In this document: piece by piece, positions 1 through 13,142 of the stretch
Layout of the letters: each line of letters starts with the position of its first letter
Position numbering within the stretch: position 1 is the stretch's first letter
From: Chelydra serpentina
Lineage: Eukaryota > Chordata > Testudines > Chelydridae
Assembly: GCA_037349315.1 (NCBI GenBank)
Contig: JBAIAC010000057.1
Coordinates: forward strand, 4,464,001 to 4,528,000
DNA length: 64,000 nt
Direction: 5' to 3'
Notes under the pieces: generated by a model
The model's input: only the letters and a program-made list of their open reading frames with translations
What the model was told of the DNA's origin: nothing
Databases searched by the model: none
Made by a program: the position numbers and the translations under genes

Positions 1-220
1 AGTGAGTGCCACTGAAGATGGCAGGAGCTGAACTTGCTCAGTGCCTAGCAGGATTATGCCTTTGAGGTCAGCATTGTAAGAGGCTTTTGCCTTATGCTTT
101 CACTGTTGCACTTTATGGCACCGTGATGACTTCTCACCATGGTCCATTTCCCTGCTAGATGCTTAGTCGTGACTGGATGAAGTTACCTTTTCTCCCTCCC
201 CACACACACACGTCCTTTTT

Positions 221-262
221 ATATATACTATATATATAGTATATGTATACTATATATATATA
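221..262. repeat. AT-rich self-complementary tract
   Basis: Reads as repeated tatactatatata and gtatatgtatac words, so each strand can fold on itself. Simple sequence with no further annotation. Confidence 0.7.
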
Positions 263-1554
263 GTAGTTGGGAGCAGGTGACAACCATGCAAAAATCACAT
301 GCCTGTCTCTGGTGTGACAGCGATATATCAACACTGCACTCAGAGCAGTGTTTGTTTAAAAAAACAAACAACTTTGTTTCTTTTTTTTTCCAATGAAAAA
401 CTGAAACCAGAAAAGAATCCTGCTTGGTTTTGGATTTTGAAAATTGAGACTTTTTGTTGAGATAGCAGAACATTTTCAAAGAAGCAAAACATGTTCATGT
501 TGAAAAATAGCTATTTTATGTCAACAATTTTTAACCAACTGTAATTTCAACGAACTTGCTAGTGTGCACGTGTACCGCTGCCATTTACTGGTGAGAATGG
601 GAACGGCCCAACTGTGTTTCATAGGCCCTCTACTGCTGTATGTACTGAGATACCACAGTGTTGGGTGTGTTATAAACATTTAGAGGAAGTAAAGGCTAGT
701 CTCCTTTAACTCAAGAAGGAGGGTCTTGGACTTTTGGAGCAGGAGGATCCAAGTTCTATCCCCAATGTTGCTGAATATGTTCTGAGTCTGCAGCATGTTG
801 AGAGCTGTGAAGCTGTCGATGGGCACAGATTTGTTGCAATACCATTAACGTGGCTGCAGATATTACATGTTTGTTAATTAATATGATTTCTTAGGGAATT
901 ATGCCAAGTAAAGTCAACCCGATAGTTTAGATCTTAAATTATCACTGTGCCTAGAAGGACATGAGAATGGCTTGTCTATTTGCTGTCTTTAGTAGCTTCA
1001 GGAGAGTTAATAAATGATGACTTGTGCTTATGTTATAGTCTTGACTTTCATCCCAACAAGAATGTCCAGTATTTTGTCTGAACCACCAGCTTCTGTACCT
1101 CAGGCTCTTTTCTTCCATAACTGATAGCTCTCCGCACACTGCCCTTTACACTTGCCATTTCCAAATTAATGCACTGTGCTGAATATCTTTGAAGGCTGTT
1201 TAATACTCATAGTCTACAGAATTGTCCCCCTTTCACAGCTGACTCACTGAATGTGGGTGGATGAGTTCATCCAACGTTATTGCAGTGGGTAATGTATGCT
1301 TCTTTTACACGTGGGACAGTTAACCCATGGAACTCACTGCTAGAGCATAACATTACAGCCAAGAGTTTAGCAGCATTTTAAAAAGAATTCAGTATTTATA
1401 TGAACAATAAAACATCCATAGTTACATTAGATGAAATATTTATAAGGGATATATAAACCCTTGTGTTTCAGGACATAAGTTAGCCCCTAACTGCCTATTG
1501 TTGGGGGGGAAATCTTCCTTATGGGCAGTTTATTCCATACTTTTTCATTACTAT

Positions 1555-1615
1555 TGGCCTGTCTGCACACACAAATTATACCACTGTAGTTATACTGGTA
1601 TAATTAAAATAGTAG

Positions 1616-1678
<63 letters not shown>

Positions 1679-1890
1679 GAGCATTGTTATATCGGTTTGC
1701 AAATACTTACACCCGTATAGTTAAATCCTGCATCAGAAAGGGAGTAAGTGATATTGGTATAAGCCCTTTTTAATCGTTAGAACTGAGTCCTCATTAAGGC
1801 TTTTATTGGTATAAAACTAAATTTGAAAAAAATCACCCCACTAACTGAAATAGTTATATCGACAAAACGTCTAGGTGTAGACTAGGCCTA
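1555..1890. mobile_element. DNA-transposon-like relic interrupted by (CA)n
   Basis: Contains the words ACTGGTATAATTAAA, GGTATAAGCCCTTTT and GGTATAAAACTAAA and ends GGTGTAGACTAGGCC. I recognise these from a short turtle repeat rich in TACCGGTATA-type words. Boundaries are approximate. Confidence 0.4.
1619..1674. repeat. (CA)28 microsatellite
   Basis: Uninterrupted CA dinucleotide run of 56 bases. Confidence 0.95.
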
Positions 1891-2007
1891 CGGCTCAGAG
1901 ATAGTATCTGGTACTAGACACTATTGGAAACGGAATATTGAGCTAGATAGACCATTGTTCAGATCCTGTCTGGCAATTCTGATGTGTCTTGAGCTTTTGT
2001 CTCCAAG

Positions 2008-2224
2008 AGTACGTCTACACTGGAGCTAGAGGCGTAAATTCCAGCTTGAGGAGACGTACCCCCACTAGCTATGATTAAGCTAGCGCATAAAAACAGCAGT
2101 ATGGCTGCACCGGAATGGGGTGGTTAGCCCATTCCATCACCCATGAAGCCACAGCTACGCTACCCCTTTAACATGCTTGCTTAATGAGAGCTACACCTCC
2201 AGATCCAGTGTACACATGCCCTAA
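2008..2224. mobile_element. Palindromic non-autonomous DNA element (TACGTCTACACTGGAGC family)
   Basis: Left end GTACGTCTACACTGGAGCTA and right end reading CCTCCAGATCCAGTGTACAC are imperfect inverted copies. Inner words TAGCTATGATTAAGCTAGCG also have near-complements. I recognise the family from turtle genomes. No coding capacity. Confidence 0.6.
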
Positions 2225-4003
2225 CAGGTGAGGCTGGAAAATGTCCACACGCTGGGGAAGTTAGGATTTGGATCAGAGTCTTCATGATTCGGACTTATTT
2301 TCAACAATAGAACAATGACCCTGGGAAAAATGGCCCCCAGTAATAAAGACTGTCCTGAAATTAGCGATGCCAAACATGCTGGTGAACCAGCTCATTGTCC
2401 TTCTGTGATCAGCCCCACAGAGTATTCACTCCAAACAGAGGCAAAGGCACATGAGGCTGTGTGTATTTTTAAGTAGTAGTCTCCCCTGTTGTTTCTTCTC
2501 CAGCATGGAAGTGAATGCCTCTACTATGTGTTATTGTTTTAGGATATTTGATTGAACGGCAGGTCTCGGATGAGCAGTATTTTCCCAGCGATGCTCATAA
2601 GTACTCCATGGTCTAACCATCAGCAAAAAATTGGCCATCGCGTTGTGCCTGGGGATGCTTCGGCAAGAAGCATGACCTCTACCCAGTTGTTATTCCCTTT
2701 ATGTACGTAAACCCCTTTATAAGGATCCACTTTCTAGATTCAAACCACCAGGGAACACCTTCAGCAGAGGTGCATGGAGGGGGGCTGTTTCCATTGCTTA
2801 TCTCAGCATGCAGCGGCTCTAGGTCATTGGGGTTGGCCTACAGGGACGGCTCCTCTGAGCTGCCCGAAGCGGTGCTAGCTCTTGGCCTTCATAACCGTCT
2901 GTTCTGTGGCGCTTTGGGACACGGGAGGCGTGTGCAAAAGCTGCTGAAAGATCTGCACCAGGGACTGGGCTCGGATAGAAAAGTAGGCGTAGGTCGGTCA
3001 GATCAAAGTGCAGGGTCCAAACCTGCGGGTAGCTTAGGGTCACAAAATAGTCCAGTGGGGCCATTGTAATGTTTACGTTACAATTCTAGCTCAACCATGG
3101 TTAACAGCTCTGTCTGCACGTGCGTATATTTTTTGGACACCCACACCCATGGGTGGGCTAGACAGAGCGTGTGTGCACTAAGGATTCTTGATCACTGGAG
3201 GTGAATTTCACAGTGTTGTCAACCTCAAGCATTCAAAAATAAGTCAGGCCCCCAGTATTTTTTTTTTTAAATTGGTTCTTTTTATTTGCTTTCTGAGACT
3301 TTAGGGTGCACTCGGCTCATGTTTTCATTCTTTTCCCTGCAACCATAACAGCTAGACACTTCTTTTTTTCCCCAATGAAAGCTGAGATTTTTCATGCAAT
3401 CTCTTCATCCTAGCAGCTGGGGCTTTTATTTCAGGACGCTCGAGATACATTCTTGAAAGTTGGCAACATTGAATGTTCACCCCTCTGACAAGGGACCAGC
3501 ACAAAGCCGGTGCGTCACTTAAGTCCCATCTGAATCCTACCCAAAGGATTACGCGGGATGTTAAGTGGTTTGTAAACGTGGTGCTGATCTCCTGCCGCAA
3601 TGGACAGAGGAGAGGTTTTCCACCACGGTGCCGACTTTTCACCTTTATGTCACTCTCCCACAATAACTGGGCTTCACCAAGGCCCTGGGTAATATGGTTC
3701 ATCTTTCAAGTCATTCTATGTTACAGCTTCCACCGAGACATGAACTGCTGGGACAGTTGTGCCAATCTGGGACAATGCAGATCACAAAGCCCAGCACAAA
3801 GTGCATGAGAGCTGGTGTTAAGGCATTCTTAGCTGAACTTCCAGGGGAGACTCAATGAACCCAGAGCCTGATCCATCTTTTAGGGAACAGTGCAAATGCT
3901 TTGTTTGATCAATCTTTTCCAGCCTGAATGACGTTCACAGCATCAACCGCTCCCCTCTTCCCTACCCTTAACGGAATGCAGAAAACCCGATCTACCTACC
4001 CTT

Positions 4004-4187
4004 CATAGAATCATAGAATATCAGGGTTGGAAGGGACCTTAGGAGGTCATCTAGTCCAACCCCCTGCTCAAAGCAGGACCAATCCCCAATTTTTGCCCCA
4101 GATCCCTAAATGGCCCCTTCAAGGATTGAACTCACAACCCTGGGTTTAGCAGGCCAATGCTCAAACCACTGAGCGATCCCTCCCCCC
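4004..4187 (-). mobile_element. tRNA-derived SINE with CR1 tail (tortoise polIII/SINE type)
   Basis: On the minus strand it begins with a GGGGGGA-GGGATCGCTCAGTGG tRNA-like head, has a B-box-like GTTGTGAGTTCAATCC, and ends with ATTCTATGATTCTATG, the CR1 3' octamer. ACCCTT at 3998-4003 and 4189-4194 may be the target duplication. Head and tail structure is that of a SINE mobilised by CR1. Confidence 0.85.
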
Positions 4188-4387
4188 AACCCTTAGCAGA
4201 GCTGTCTGTAACCTGAAAAGGAAGAAGAGCCAGAGACGCTATGAAGTCAAAGTGCAGAACTCTTAATGCTCGACAGCAGGGTCCACATAGCTGGTTAGTG
4301 CCCGGCAAGTAGAGTTATACCCTGACTTGCTGTTGTGTGCTAAAAGGCTGTGGGATCAAGCCCGTAGTTGTAGTGTACTCAGGGCCT

Positions 4388-4620
4388 TTAGAACAAACCA
4401 GTCATACTGGGACAGACCAATGGTCCATCTAGCCCAGTATCCTGTCTCTGATAATGGCCTATACCAGAGCTTCAGGGAGAGCATACAGAACAGGAAAGTT
4501 GGAGTGATCCGCCTTTGTATTCCCCTCCCAGTATCTGGTAATCAAAAGCATGTTAAACAAAGGCCAGTGATCCTGCTCATTATGACTTATGGCTTTCACT
4601 AGGAAATGAGCAAGTAGCCA
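4388..4620 (-). mobile_element. CR1 LINE 3' fragment
   Basis: Contains CATACTGGGACAGACCAATG and GTCCATCTAGCCCAGTATCC, the reverse complement of a common CR1 3' region; the same words occur at 23690. Diverged and truncated. Confidence 0.7.
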
Positions 4621-5271
4621 GCAACTGGCAAAATATGGATGTCCCTGTGACCCAACACCAGGGAATGTATGAACGGAGTTTTGCTTAAGAGGACAACATG
4701 TACGGATGCCCATCTAGGTCTTGGCTGTTTTGGTTACGTTTTCTTTTTAACCAGCATGTATAATTGTTATGTTTGTAATGCTAATAGTGAACAACTTGTA
4801 ATACTTTTAATTAAATCCCTCTGAAGCCCTTAAAGTCATTAATTGTTATTTCTTTGGTTCTGTTTTTTCCCCACCTTTAATTTCCTCTGCAGATTTTTGC
4901 AAGGTTTTAGAATAACGCCTGCTTCTTTGAAACAAGTATAGAATAAATTTAATCAGCGTAAGAGGATATTTGGCATAAATATTCGACACTATAAAGGAAA
5001 TTTGTAGAGTCCTCTCGTTTGAGATAAGGAAGGATTTGCCTGTGTTGTTATGACTCTGTGAATCAACTTGATTTTTTTTTTTGTTCCTGCCTCCAGTTTT
5101 TTTTATGTGGTTTTGTTTTGGTTTGTTGCTTTTTATTCCGGTTCTGAACCATTTTTAGCATTGTTGCTGGTTTTATATTTTTAGTTTTTAAATGACAAAT
5201 TCCTGTGAAATGCAAAGATCATTCTGAGCCAACGCTATTTCACTGCAGTGTAATGGGAGGCCACTTTGTAT

Positions 5272-5520
5272 CCATCTCCTGATGGTCCAGTTGGTAGGCC
5301 ACTAGCCTGTGACTTGGGAGACCTAGGTTTAATTCCTTGTTCTGCTACAGACCCCTTGTGTAGCCTTTAACAAGTCACATAGCCTCTCTGTGACTCATTT
5401 GCCCATCTGTACAATGGTATAACACCACTTCCTTACTTCAGAGGGGTGTTGTGAGGATAAATACATTAAAGATTGTGAGGTGCTCAGATACAATGGTGGT
5501 GGGGCCAGATACATTTGTAG
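5272..5520 (+). mobile_element. MIR-like SINE
   Basis: Has a tRNA-like head (CTGTGACTTGGGAGACCTAG followed by GTTTAATTCC) and the MIR core words AACAAGTCACATAGCCTCTC, TGACTCATTTGCCCATCTG, GGTGTTGTGAGGATAAATAC. Confidence 0.75.
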
Positions 5521-6186
5521 ATGGATCTTTTCAACTCCTCTACAAATGACTCTTCAGTTCTGCTCCATTTCATCCATGCTGCCTATGAAGTCCAAAAGAC
5601 CATGTGAAATGTCCTATGCTTTATCCATATGTATGAGCAAATGGAACCTACCCTTGGCTAGGGAAACCCTTGTAGTTACTCAGGTCCTACTTCGAACCCT
5701 ATTGCACTCAGTGGAAAGACTCCCATTGACTTCAGTGGGCTCAGAGAGCTCCCACTTTGGACCTCACCACCATATCCTTGCATAACTATTTACGGGCTTC
5801 TCCGCTATCTAAATGGTGCCCCCTCTACTGGTGATGCTTTCCTGCTGACAGTAACCCCTATGATCCCTTCCAACTTCATTGGCCACAGACATTGAGCCTG
5901 TCGATTGGGTCCAATCTACCAGTGCTTCCACCCAAAGGTGTTTCCCTCCTCGTTGCCACTTACCAGTCACAAGGGAGCAGCCTCCAGTAAGGCGGGTACA
6001 AAGGGTGCCCATCGATCTCACGTTAACAAGAAACAGCATTCACATCAGGAGACTGACCACAGTGGGGCTTGTTTGGAATAAGACAGGAGCCCTGTTATGA
6101 ACCCGTCCCGTTAACAGGAGTTTGTCCCTATCAGTGGTAGGATGCAGCATCAAATCACTGACTGGGGGAGCCATGGGGAAGAAATG

Positions 6187-6202
6187 GGTGTGTGTGTGTG
6201 TG
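6187..6202. repeat. (GT)n tract
   Basis: Short uninterrupted GT repeat of about 16 bases. Confidence 0.8.
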
Positions 6203-7269
6203 AGACTTGGATTGGGAAGCAGAATGCCCCCAAATATATGTCAGCATGAAATGATACAGATCAGGTAAAGTAGGAGGGGCCTGCTTTATTTTACACTGCT
6301 TCATGGTTATTTCACTTGCTGCATCCCCCCGTTTTCTGGCCCTCGGATTGTAAATTAACACCACCATTTACTGGAAATTTGGCCCAGGGTTGGTTGCTCT
6401 GGGCTTCGATTCTGGGTCGCTCTACTGAAAGGGCAACAGTTTAGCTCAGGAACGGGCTGTTTGTTTGTTTGTGTTTTTCATACGGCATAGCCCTTAATCA
6501 ACAGCTCTGTCTAGCGATGGACCCAATGCAGAACCGTGGATCCGAACGCAGGCACATGCATGCACACCAACCCCCTCGCACAGAGCATGTACACACGCAG
6601 CCCCTGCGGACATCGGGAAGGTGCAATTCCCGGATCTGATGTGTGTCTGCCGGGCCCACCTGACAGTCAGCTCAGGAGAAAACACTGACACAGAGCCACG
6701 ACTCTGCACTTCACGCTTGCCAGTGGAGAGGGAGTTGGGGGATAATTCTGACAAAAGGACTGCACAGGCCTTTTCCTGTCTTTTACCCTTATGCACTTTC
6801 CCACCTCTGCTTCACTTAGGCTGTTGTTAAGATGCTAAGCAGAGCTGCCATGGTCACTCTTCCCCAGCCCGTGGAGAAATCGGACTCAATTCAGCCTCTC
6901 CTCATTAACCGTTTGCGGTGTTGGTTTTTGCTCTGGCCTGCCTGTTGGAAAGAAGCAGTGCTTCCTAGTTGGATTCTGCAGCATGGGCTGCAGTGCCTTT
7001 CGTAAACCAGGGCTCAGAGAGGCCTTAGGTGTAGCGCGGGCTCTGTTAAATCAGTCTGAGCCACAGGGTCTGTCTCTGTTCAGCAGCCTTAATCAAGAAT
7101 CCCCTTTCTATTCATCACAGCCGAGTCCCGTGTCTTCTGTACGACAAGGGACGCAACAGCCCCTACCTGCTGAAGACACTGTGAAGCAATTTGTTTCCCT
7201 CCTGATTTTATGCAAGCGCTCTCTCCCCTCCCTCAATAAGGCGCCAAATGTACATCCCAGGGCTGATGA

Positions 7270-7455
<186 letters not shown>

Positions 7456-7471
7456 TAGTATCTTCAGGAGC

Positions 7472-7490
7472 TTTTTTTTTTTTTTTTTTT
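7472..7490. repeat. 19-base T run
   Basis: Uninterrupted T homopolymer 43 bases after the first exon's donor, followed directly by GACGTCAC. Confidence 0.9.
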
Positions 7491-9295
7491 GACGTCACCG
7501 TTCAGCTTTCTCTTTCTCTCTCTTTCAAAGCCGCTCAGGTTTTTGGTGCTGTTGTTTCCACCTACCACGTGGGGCTCAACGCCTTATGGAGGCTCTGACA
7601 CGTCACGTACCTCCCGGTTAAAATATCTTTCTTTAAAGGATGTAATTAAAAGTCAATGTAATTATTTTTAATCAAAGCCTTTTTGATATCTTGATGTGAA
7701 CGGTGCTGAAATGCCAAACAGCTTAGCAAAGCATTTCATTAAAACTGGCTTCCAGTTAGGGCATGGGACGTCCGTGACGCGAATGCTGATGTTCTCTGAT
7801 CTTGACTGATACCTGGCCCCCAGCCAACTGGGATTTACAGTCTAAAGGGCAGAAGGCGAGCCAGAGAGGAGGAGGAATTGGCTCACTGCTGCTAATACTG
7901 GCCACTCCTTCCTGTGCTTTGGGGTTTGGGGCAGGGAAAGAAAACACTGTGAGTTTTCTCTGCCATTCCCCACTTGGCAAGTACTGGGGGAGATTTTTAG
8001 ATTGCTGCCTTTGCACCCCAACCCAGTGATGCTTGATAACACAGAGAGTTCCCAGTTATAGTGCTTTGGCCTTGCTTTGGGTCCACAAGGTACTGGAGAA
8101 TTGTGGAGAGTTCCCAAAACTCTAAGAGGCTCTGTTAAACAGGCTAGAATGCACTGCTAAAGTCCTGAATCCCCAAAGAAGAAAATTCAGGTCTCTCTCA
8201 TTTGTTTCTTTCTCAGTCTTTTCCTTTTTCTTTCTTTCCCTCCCAAGTTCTCCAAAACCTTCCCTGGCTGATTTTCCTCTGCATTTTTCCCCTTAGCCCT
8301 CATCACGCCCACTTGTGGCAGCTTTTGCTGGTTGATCTGTGTGGTCACTTGACAAGTGTGAACAAGTTGCAAGAGGGCTTTTGAAATAATCTTAAAATTA
8401 AGAATAATCCACCCCAGTTCAGAACAGTTTCGGGCAAAGTGTGGCTTGCGTTATGTTTTTGTTGTTTTTGTTTAATTTATTCCATAGTAAATGTTTTGTG
8501 AATTAACTTTTTTATCATTAATTCCTAAACCTTTGGCTTTACTGGTAATAACACAAAAGAGAAGTCGAAGGAGTCAGGTCTAACCATGTGATTGCAACTG
8601 CTATTTCCAGGTGCCTTTAAGCAAGGACACGTTCACCAATGCTGCTTAATATACTAAGCGTGTCCAAAGAGAGTGCACCTATCCTGCTGGTGAATGCACG
8701 AGAGGTGTCCAGTTGCCCAGTACCTTCTGTGCTGCTGAATGTACTGATTGTATTGTACTACTGGATGATATTCTATGGTCTAAGCTGATCAGGTCACCTA
8801 GGTTAGACTAGTTTATCATAATGCTCTCACTTGGCCTCAGAATCTATGGCTCTGATTTAAACAGAGTATCAGCAGAAGGTATTAGCACAACAGACATGGT
8901 GGAAAAAACACCGTGGGATATGGTAAGGGTTAAACTAAAAAAAAAAAAGAGAGACTTTTCCAGTGAAATGGAACCATGCCCAGCTTTGGAATCAACAATA
9001 CCAAAGGGGAGTGCTGGAGGGTACATTCCCTTCGACGGTGCCAAGCCAAGAAGCTGCCAACTACTAGCCACATCCCAGAACTCCGGCGTGAAGAAGCAAA
9101 CTTCCCTGGCAAAGGGTAGCTCTAAAGAGATGATCCCTATGTCCTTTAACTACATAGCCCTGCTCAGGATGCATTCTGTTTTAAGGGCGCTCATTAGCTG
9201 AACACTTCATATAGTGAGCATCTTGGTTTGGCATCACAGGCGGGTATCCAGGCCCCCAATTCAAGGAGTTGCATTGCACTCTTTTTCTACCCTTA

Positions 9296-9440
9296 TTTAT
9301 TAATGCCGTAGAGTTTAAAGCCAAAAGGGACCGTTAGATCATCTCGTTTGATCTCTTGTATAACACTGGCCAGAGAATTTCTCCCAGCTACCCCTGTGTT
9401 GAGCCCAATGACGTCAGTTAAACCAAAGAAGACTGAACTG
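9296..9440 (-). mobile_element. CR1-type LINE fragment
   Basis: Words AGAGTTTAAAGCCAAAAGGG, ACCGTTAGATCATCTCGTTTG and CCCTGTGTTGAGCCCAATGA resemble a common turtle CR1 tail (reverse complement). Diverged. Confidence 0.55.
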
Positions 9441-9514
9441 TTGTGTGTCACACATAGAGAACAGCAAAGACTGAGGGCAGGTCTGTGCTCCGGCCCCATG
9501 TCTCCCATGCACAT

Positions 9515-9600
9515 AGGCATAGGCGCCGACTTTTGTCGACGCCGGTGGGTGCTCGCACCCCCGGCCCCGCCCCCATTCCACCCCTTCTGAGAAGGACCCC
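9515..9600. mobile_element. End of a non-autonomous DNA transposon (CATAGGCGCCGACT family)
   Basis: Starts CATAGGCGCCGACTTTTGTC and has GGTGGGTGCTCGCACCCCCG. I recognise the terminal word from a turtle hAT-like family; only one end is visible. Confidence 0.45.
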
Positions 9601-9824
9601 TAGAGCTCAGTGCTACAAGACACGGAGCAGGAATTGCTCACATGCTTAAAATAAAAGCACATGTTTGTGTGTGGTTTGCTCAAATTAGGCCAAATTGCTC
9701 AGCACCTTACAGGTTTGAGACACTAAACTGGCTTCTGATTAACTGAGGCATGAGATACAGTTTTGGGTAAACCAGCCAAAATATTGATACTCCAAAAAAG
9801 CTGGGTATCTAGTGATCTGACCCA

Positions 9825-10080
9825 GAAATGCCCGAGTGTCTGTGCTCAGCTCTGCCACCTGCTCACTCTTTGGCCTTGAGCAAGTCCCTTGACTTCAGTG
9901 GTTTTTTTTTCCTCCAGCTGTAAAAGCATCCCCTGCTGTGTCGCTGTATCTACTGGATAGCAATATTTACTTTGTTGACCTCAAACAGACATCTTGGGGC
10001 TTAATTAACATTTGTAAAGCACTTTGAGATGAGCACATTAGAGGCGCTATACTGCATGGACAGGATTATTATTGTCATTT
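9825..10080 (+). mobile_element. MIR-like SINE
   Basis: Words CTCTGCCACCTGCTCACTCT, GGCCTTGAGCAAGTCCCTTG and the 3' part TAAAGCACTTTGAGATGAGC match the MIR pattern. Confidence 0.7.
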
Positions 10081-10869
10081 TGTTCTCCAAATGTGACCTT
10101 CCTTCATGTCAGAAACTGCAGTAGATCAAGCCTTGAAATCATGAGGCATATTTGAGCCCATTTCCTTGACTTTGCCAATTGTTTCCTGCCATGTCAATGA
10201 GTTAAAAATGTGGCTTTGTGGCATTCGTGTTCCTGCATGTGCCAGGAGGTCTTGTGTGGTTTGTCCCATTAAATAACGTTCAGACTTCAACCAAAAGCAA
10301 AACAATGTAAACTGCGAGGGAAAGATACATAAATAAATGCTACACTCGCTATCCTGTTCTCGTGCAACAAGGTCATGGTCTACAGTATATTAGAATGTAA
10401 TTAGCTATTTAATGAGGGTCAGACTCTTTAAAATGCAGTTTACTTGCATGACTGGTTTAACTAATGATGTGTGCCGTCTTACAGCCCTGTGTTCTTTGTA
10501 TTAATCACATTATTTCATTGTTACATGGTTCAATAATATTCTGCGTCGGTTAATATTTCAGCATTGCTGCCAATATTAGTAGCTTTTTATGTAACATAAA
10601 AGAATGGAGATTGGGGATTTTAAGAATGTTTACCGTAAGCTGCAATCAGAAATTGGAGTTGATCAGTACTAAAATGTATATAAGTTCCTAAACCTCCATG
10701 AAATACTGTGAATCCCCTTGTTTTAGAATCCAAAAGCTTTTGAATGCTCTGTTCTACCCAAAATGTGATAGCCACAGTGTCTAATTTCATTAGATTTGCT
10801 AGATTTACACATTTTAAAGAGATTAGTTATAAGAAAGGAGCAAAGAACATTTTGCCTGAATCGTGGTGT

Positions 10870-11610
10870 CACGGGGGCTCAGGCTGTCCCGTGGGTGTCG
10901 CCCCCATTTGCCCAGTGCAGAGTTGATACACCCCGTCGCACAGTCCTTGAGATTCCCTGCTAAGTCAAGCGATCACAATCAGGAACTCCAGACCCTTGGA
11001 CAGGGTAGAGCAAACAAGCCGTCTATAGCCCTTGGGCCTCCTGGCTAGGGAAATCAATAGTAATTTAGGGGTTCTGACCCCCCTGAGCAGGGCAGAGCAA
11101 ACAATTAGCCTATATCAAGAGTCCCCAGCAGCCACCCTTAGTGGCAAGTGCAGGGGGATAGGGGAACCCAGGTCCACCCTACTCCACCGGGTTCTGAGCC
11201 AGGGTCCCATGAAGCCAGTAAACTCCCTATTAAGGTTTCAAGCCTCAGCTCCTAACACGTTCCCTGGTTAACTTCCTACCATAAAATCCATCTCGGGCAT
11301 CTCCTCGGCTGGCAGTGGCGTGGCATCCCTGTCAGTCTCCGCAGTCAGCTGGGCCTCCTCAGCGTAGTCTAGGCCCATGACCTCAGCAGTATGGAGAGTT
11401 GACGGTTCCTCTGCAGGAGCCTGCAGCATTCGTCCTTCCTCCTCCTCCTCCTCAGCCAGCCCCAACTGAGCTGGGCCGTCTCCTTTTATCTGTCCACTCC
11501 ACTGGGAGCGTGCACAGCAGAGGTGAGGGGGCGTGGTCTCCAGGGCCCACAGTGATTGGTCAGCCCCTGTTGGCCCAGTATGGAGTTGATACACCCCTTC
11601 GCACATGTAT
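10870..11610. mobile_element. Possible solo LTR or composite repeat
   Basis: GC-rich block that contains GGGCCGTCTCCTTTTAT and a CCTCCTCCTCCTCCTC tract, words I associate with a turtle LTR element. It is bracketed by 33-base direct repeats at 10910-10942 and 11573-11605 that agree at 29 of 33 positions. No coding region. Classification is uncertain. Confidence 0.4.
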
Positions 11611-13058
11611 ATACTCGTTTTTCTTGAAAGGGTATTGTCCTTTGGATACCTGGTCAATTAAAATACATAAATAGATAAATAAAATTAGAAGTGACTTAAG
11701 AAGCTACTTTTTCCCTTGAGCCAATAGTTGTGATTTTGCAATCACATGTTTTCTGTGTTTTAAAAATGGTTTCCTCTCCCTGCTGCTGTGTGAAAGATCC
11801 ACATAACATGAAGGAAAACATTAAATACAATGAAATGTGTTTTAACAAAGTGTTGTCAAATGTAAAAAAAAATAAAAAAAAAAAGGAAAAAGGAAAAAAA
11901 GAGAAATACACTTTTCTTTTGTCTACTGCAATTATAGTAATATTAAGCCCCCGTCCCACAAATACTGGCACACTCTTGTAACTTTAAGCAAGGGGGTAGT
12001 ACCACTTAAATTAATTGCTATTGAAATCTGTGTTCATTTTGAATTCAGTGGGCTTACTCATGTGCTTAAAGTTATGCATGTGCTTAAGCCCTTGTATGAT
12101 TGGAACCTTAAATGCTGCTTTTAACTATAATAGATGAAAAATGTCTAGACAGACATCTGTTTTCTTTTACTGCTAGTGGTGTCCCTTTGGAGAGATGCTT
12201 CCAAATATAATTGATCTCTACATACTTCTTAAATAATTATTATTTCATCTAATAGAATTTTGTTTTAAATTTCAGTGACAACCGGGTTTAAACATTCCTC
12301 CCTCATCTTTGGTAACAGGCTAGTGCATGACAGTGAAACTGAGGGGAGTCAGAATGTGAAATTGACCAACCTAGGGTCAGATACTCACTTGGTGGAACTA
12401 TATTGGCTTCAATGCCTAATAAATTCCCATAGAGAATTGACTATGGGCGACATTCCTCAACTGGTGTAAATTAGAGTAACTCCCATGGTGTAAATGGAGC
12501 TTTGTCATTTTACACCAGCTGACGATTTCCTACCTAACTCCCCTGTCCCAATCCGGATGAAATTATTTATTTGCTGGCATAGTGCTTGTGTGGTGTTGTG
12601 CAGACATTTGGGGTGACCAGGTCCCCGTCTTTATGATTTTAGATTATTTCTAATCTGAAATGCTAAATTAAATAAATAGTTGAAAAACAAATTAGATTTA
12701 ATAAATAAATAAATTCATATTTGATAATCCAAGGTGTTTTGAGTATCACAGTAAGGTATTTTTCACATAGGCACATGCGTAAGTGCTTCTCTGAATAAGG
12801 ATGCATTTAAATCCATGCTTATGTACTTTCCTGAATTGGGAGCCTTTGATAAGTACTGAGCAACTACAGCTCCCATTGATTCTGGTTGGAGCTGTGGGTG
12901 CTCAGACCCTCTGCAAATCAGGCCATTATTAGCATCAGGTTACAGATCTTGCCCAGGGCAGAATTAAGGTCTAGCCACAGTAGGCCAGTGCCCATGGCTC
13001 CAGTCGCCAGTTTCCAAATGAAGCATTCATTAAAAAAAAAAAAAATGAGTGGAACTTT

Positions 13059-13142
13059 TGGTCCTGCTTTGAGCAGGGGGTTGGACTAGATGACCTCCTG
13101 AGGTCCCTTCCAACCCTGAGATTCTATGATTCTATGATTCTA
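13059..13142 (+). mobile_element. CR1/SINE 3' tail
   Basis: Reads GGTCCTGCTTTGAGCAGG, GGACTAGATGACCTCCTGAG and ends with nearly three ATTCTATG octamers. Head is missing, so it may be a 5'-truncated CR1 or SINE. Confidence 0.8.

Noticed and set aside
1619..1674. Poly-histidine-threonine frame across the CA repeat
   Set aside because: Artifact of a dinucleotide microsatellite.
4137..4187. tRNA-like sequence as a tRNA gene
   Set aside because: It is the head of a SINE: no complete clover leaf, and it is fused to a CR1 tail repeated elsewhere.
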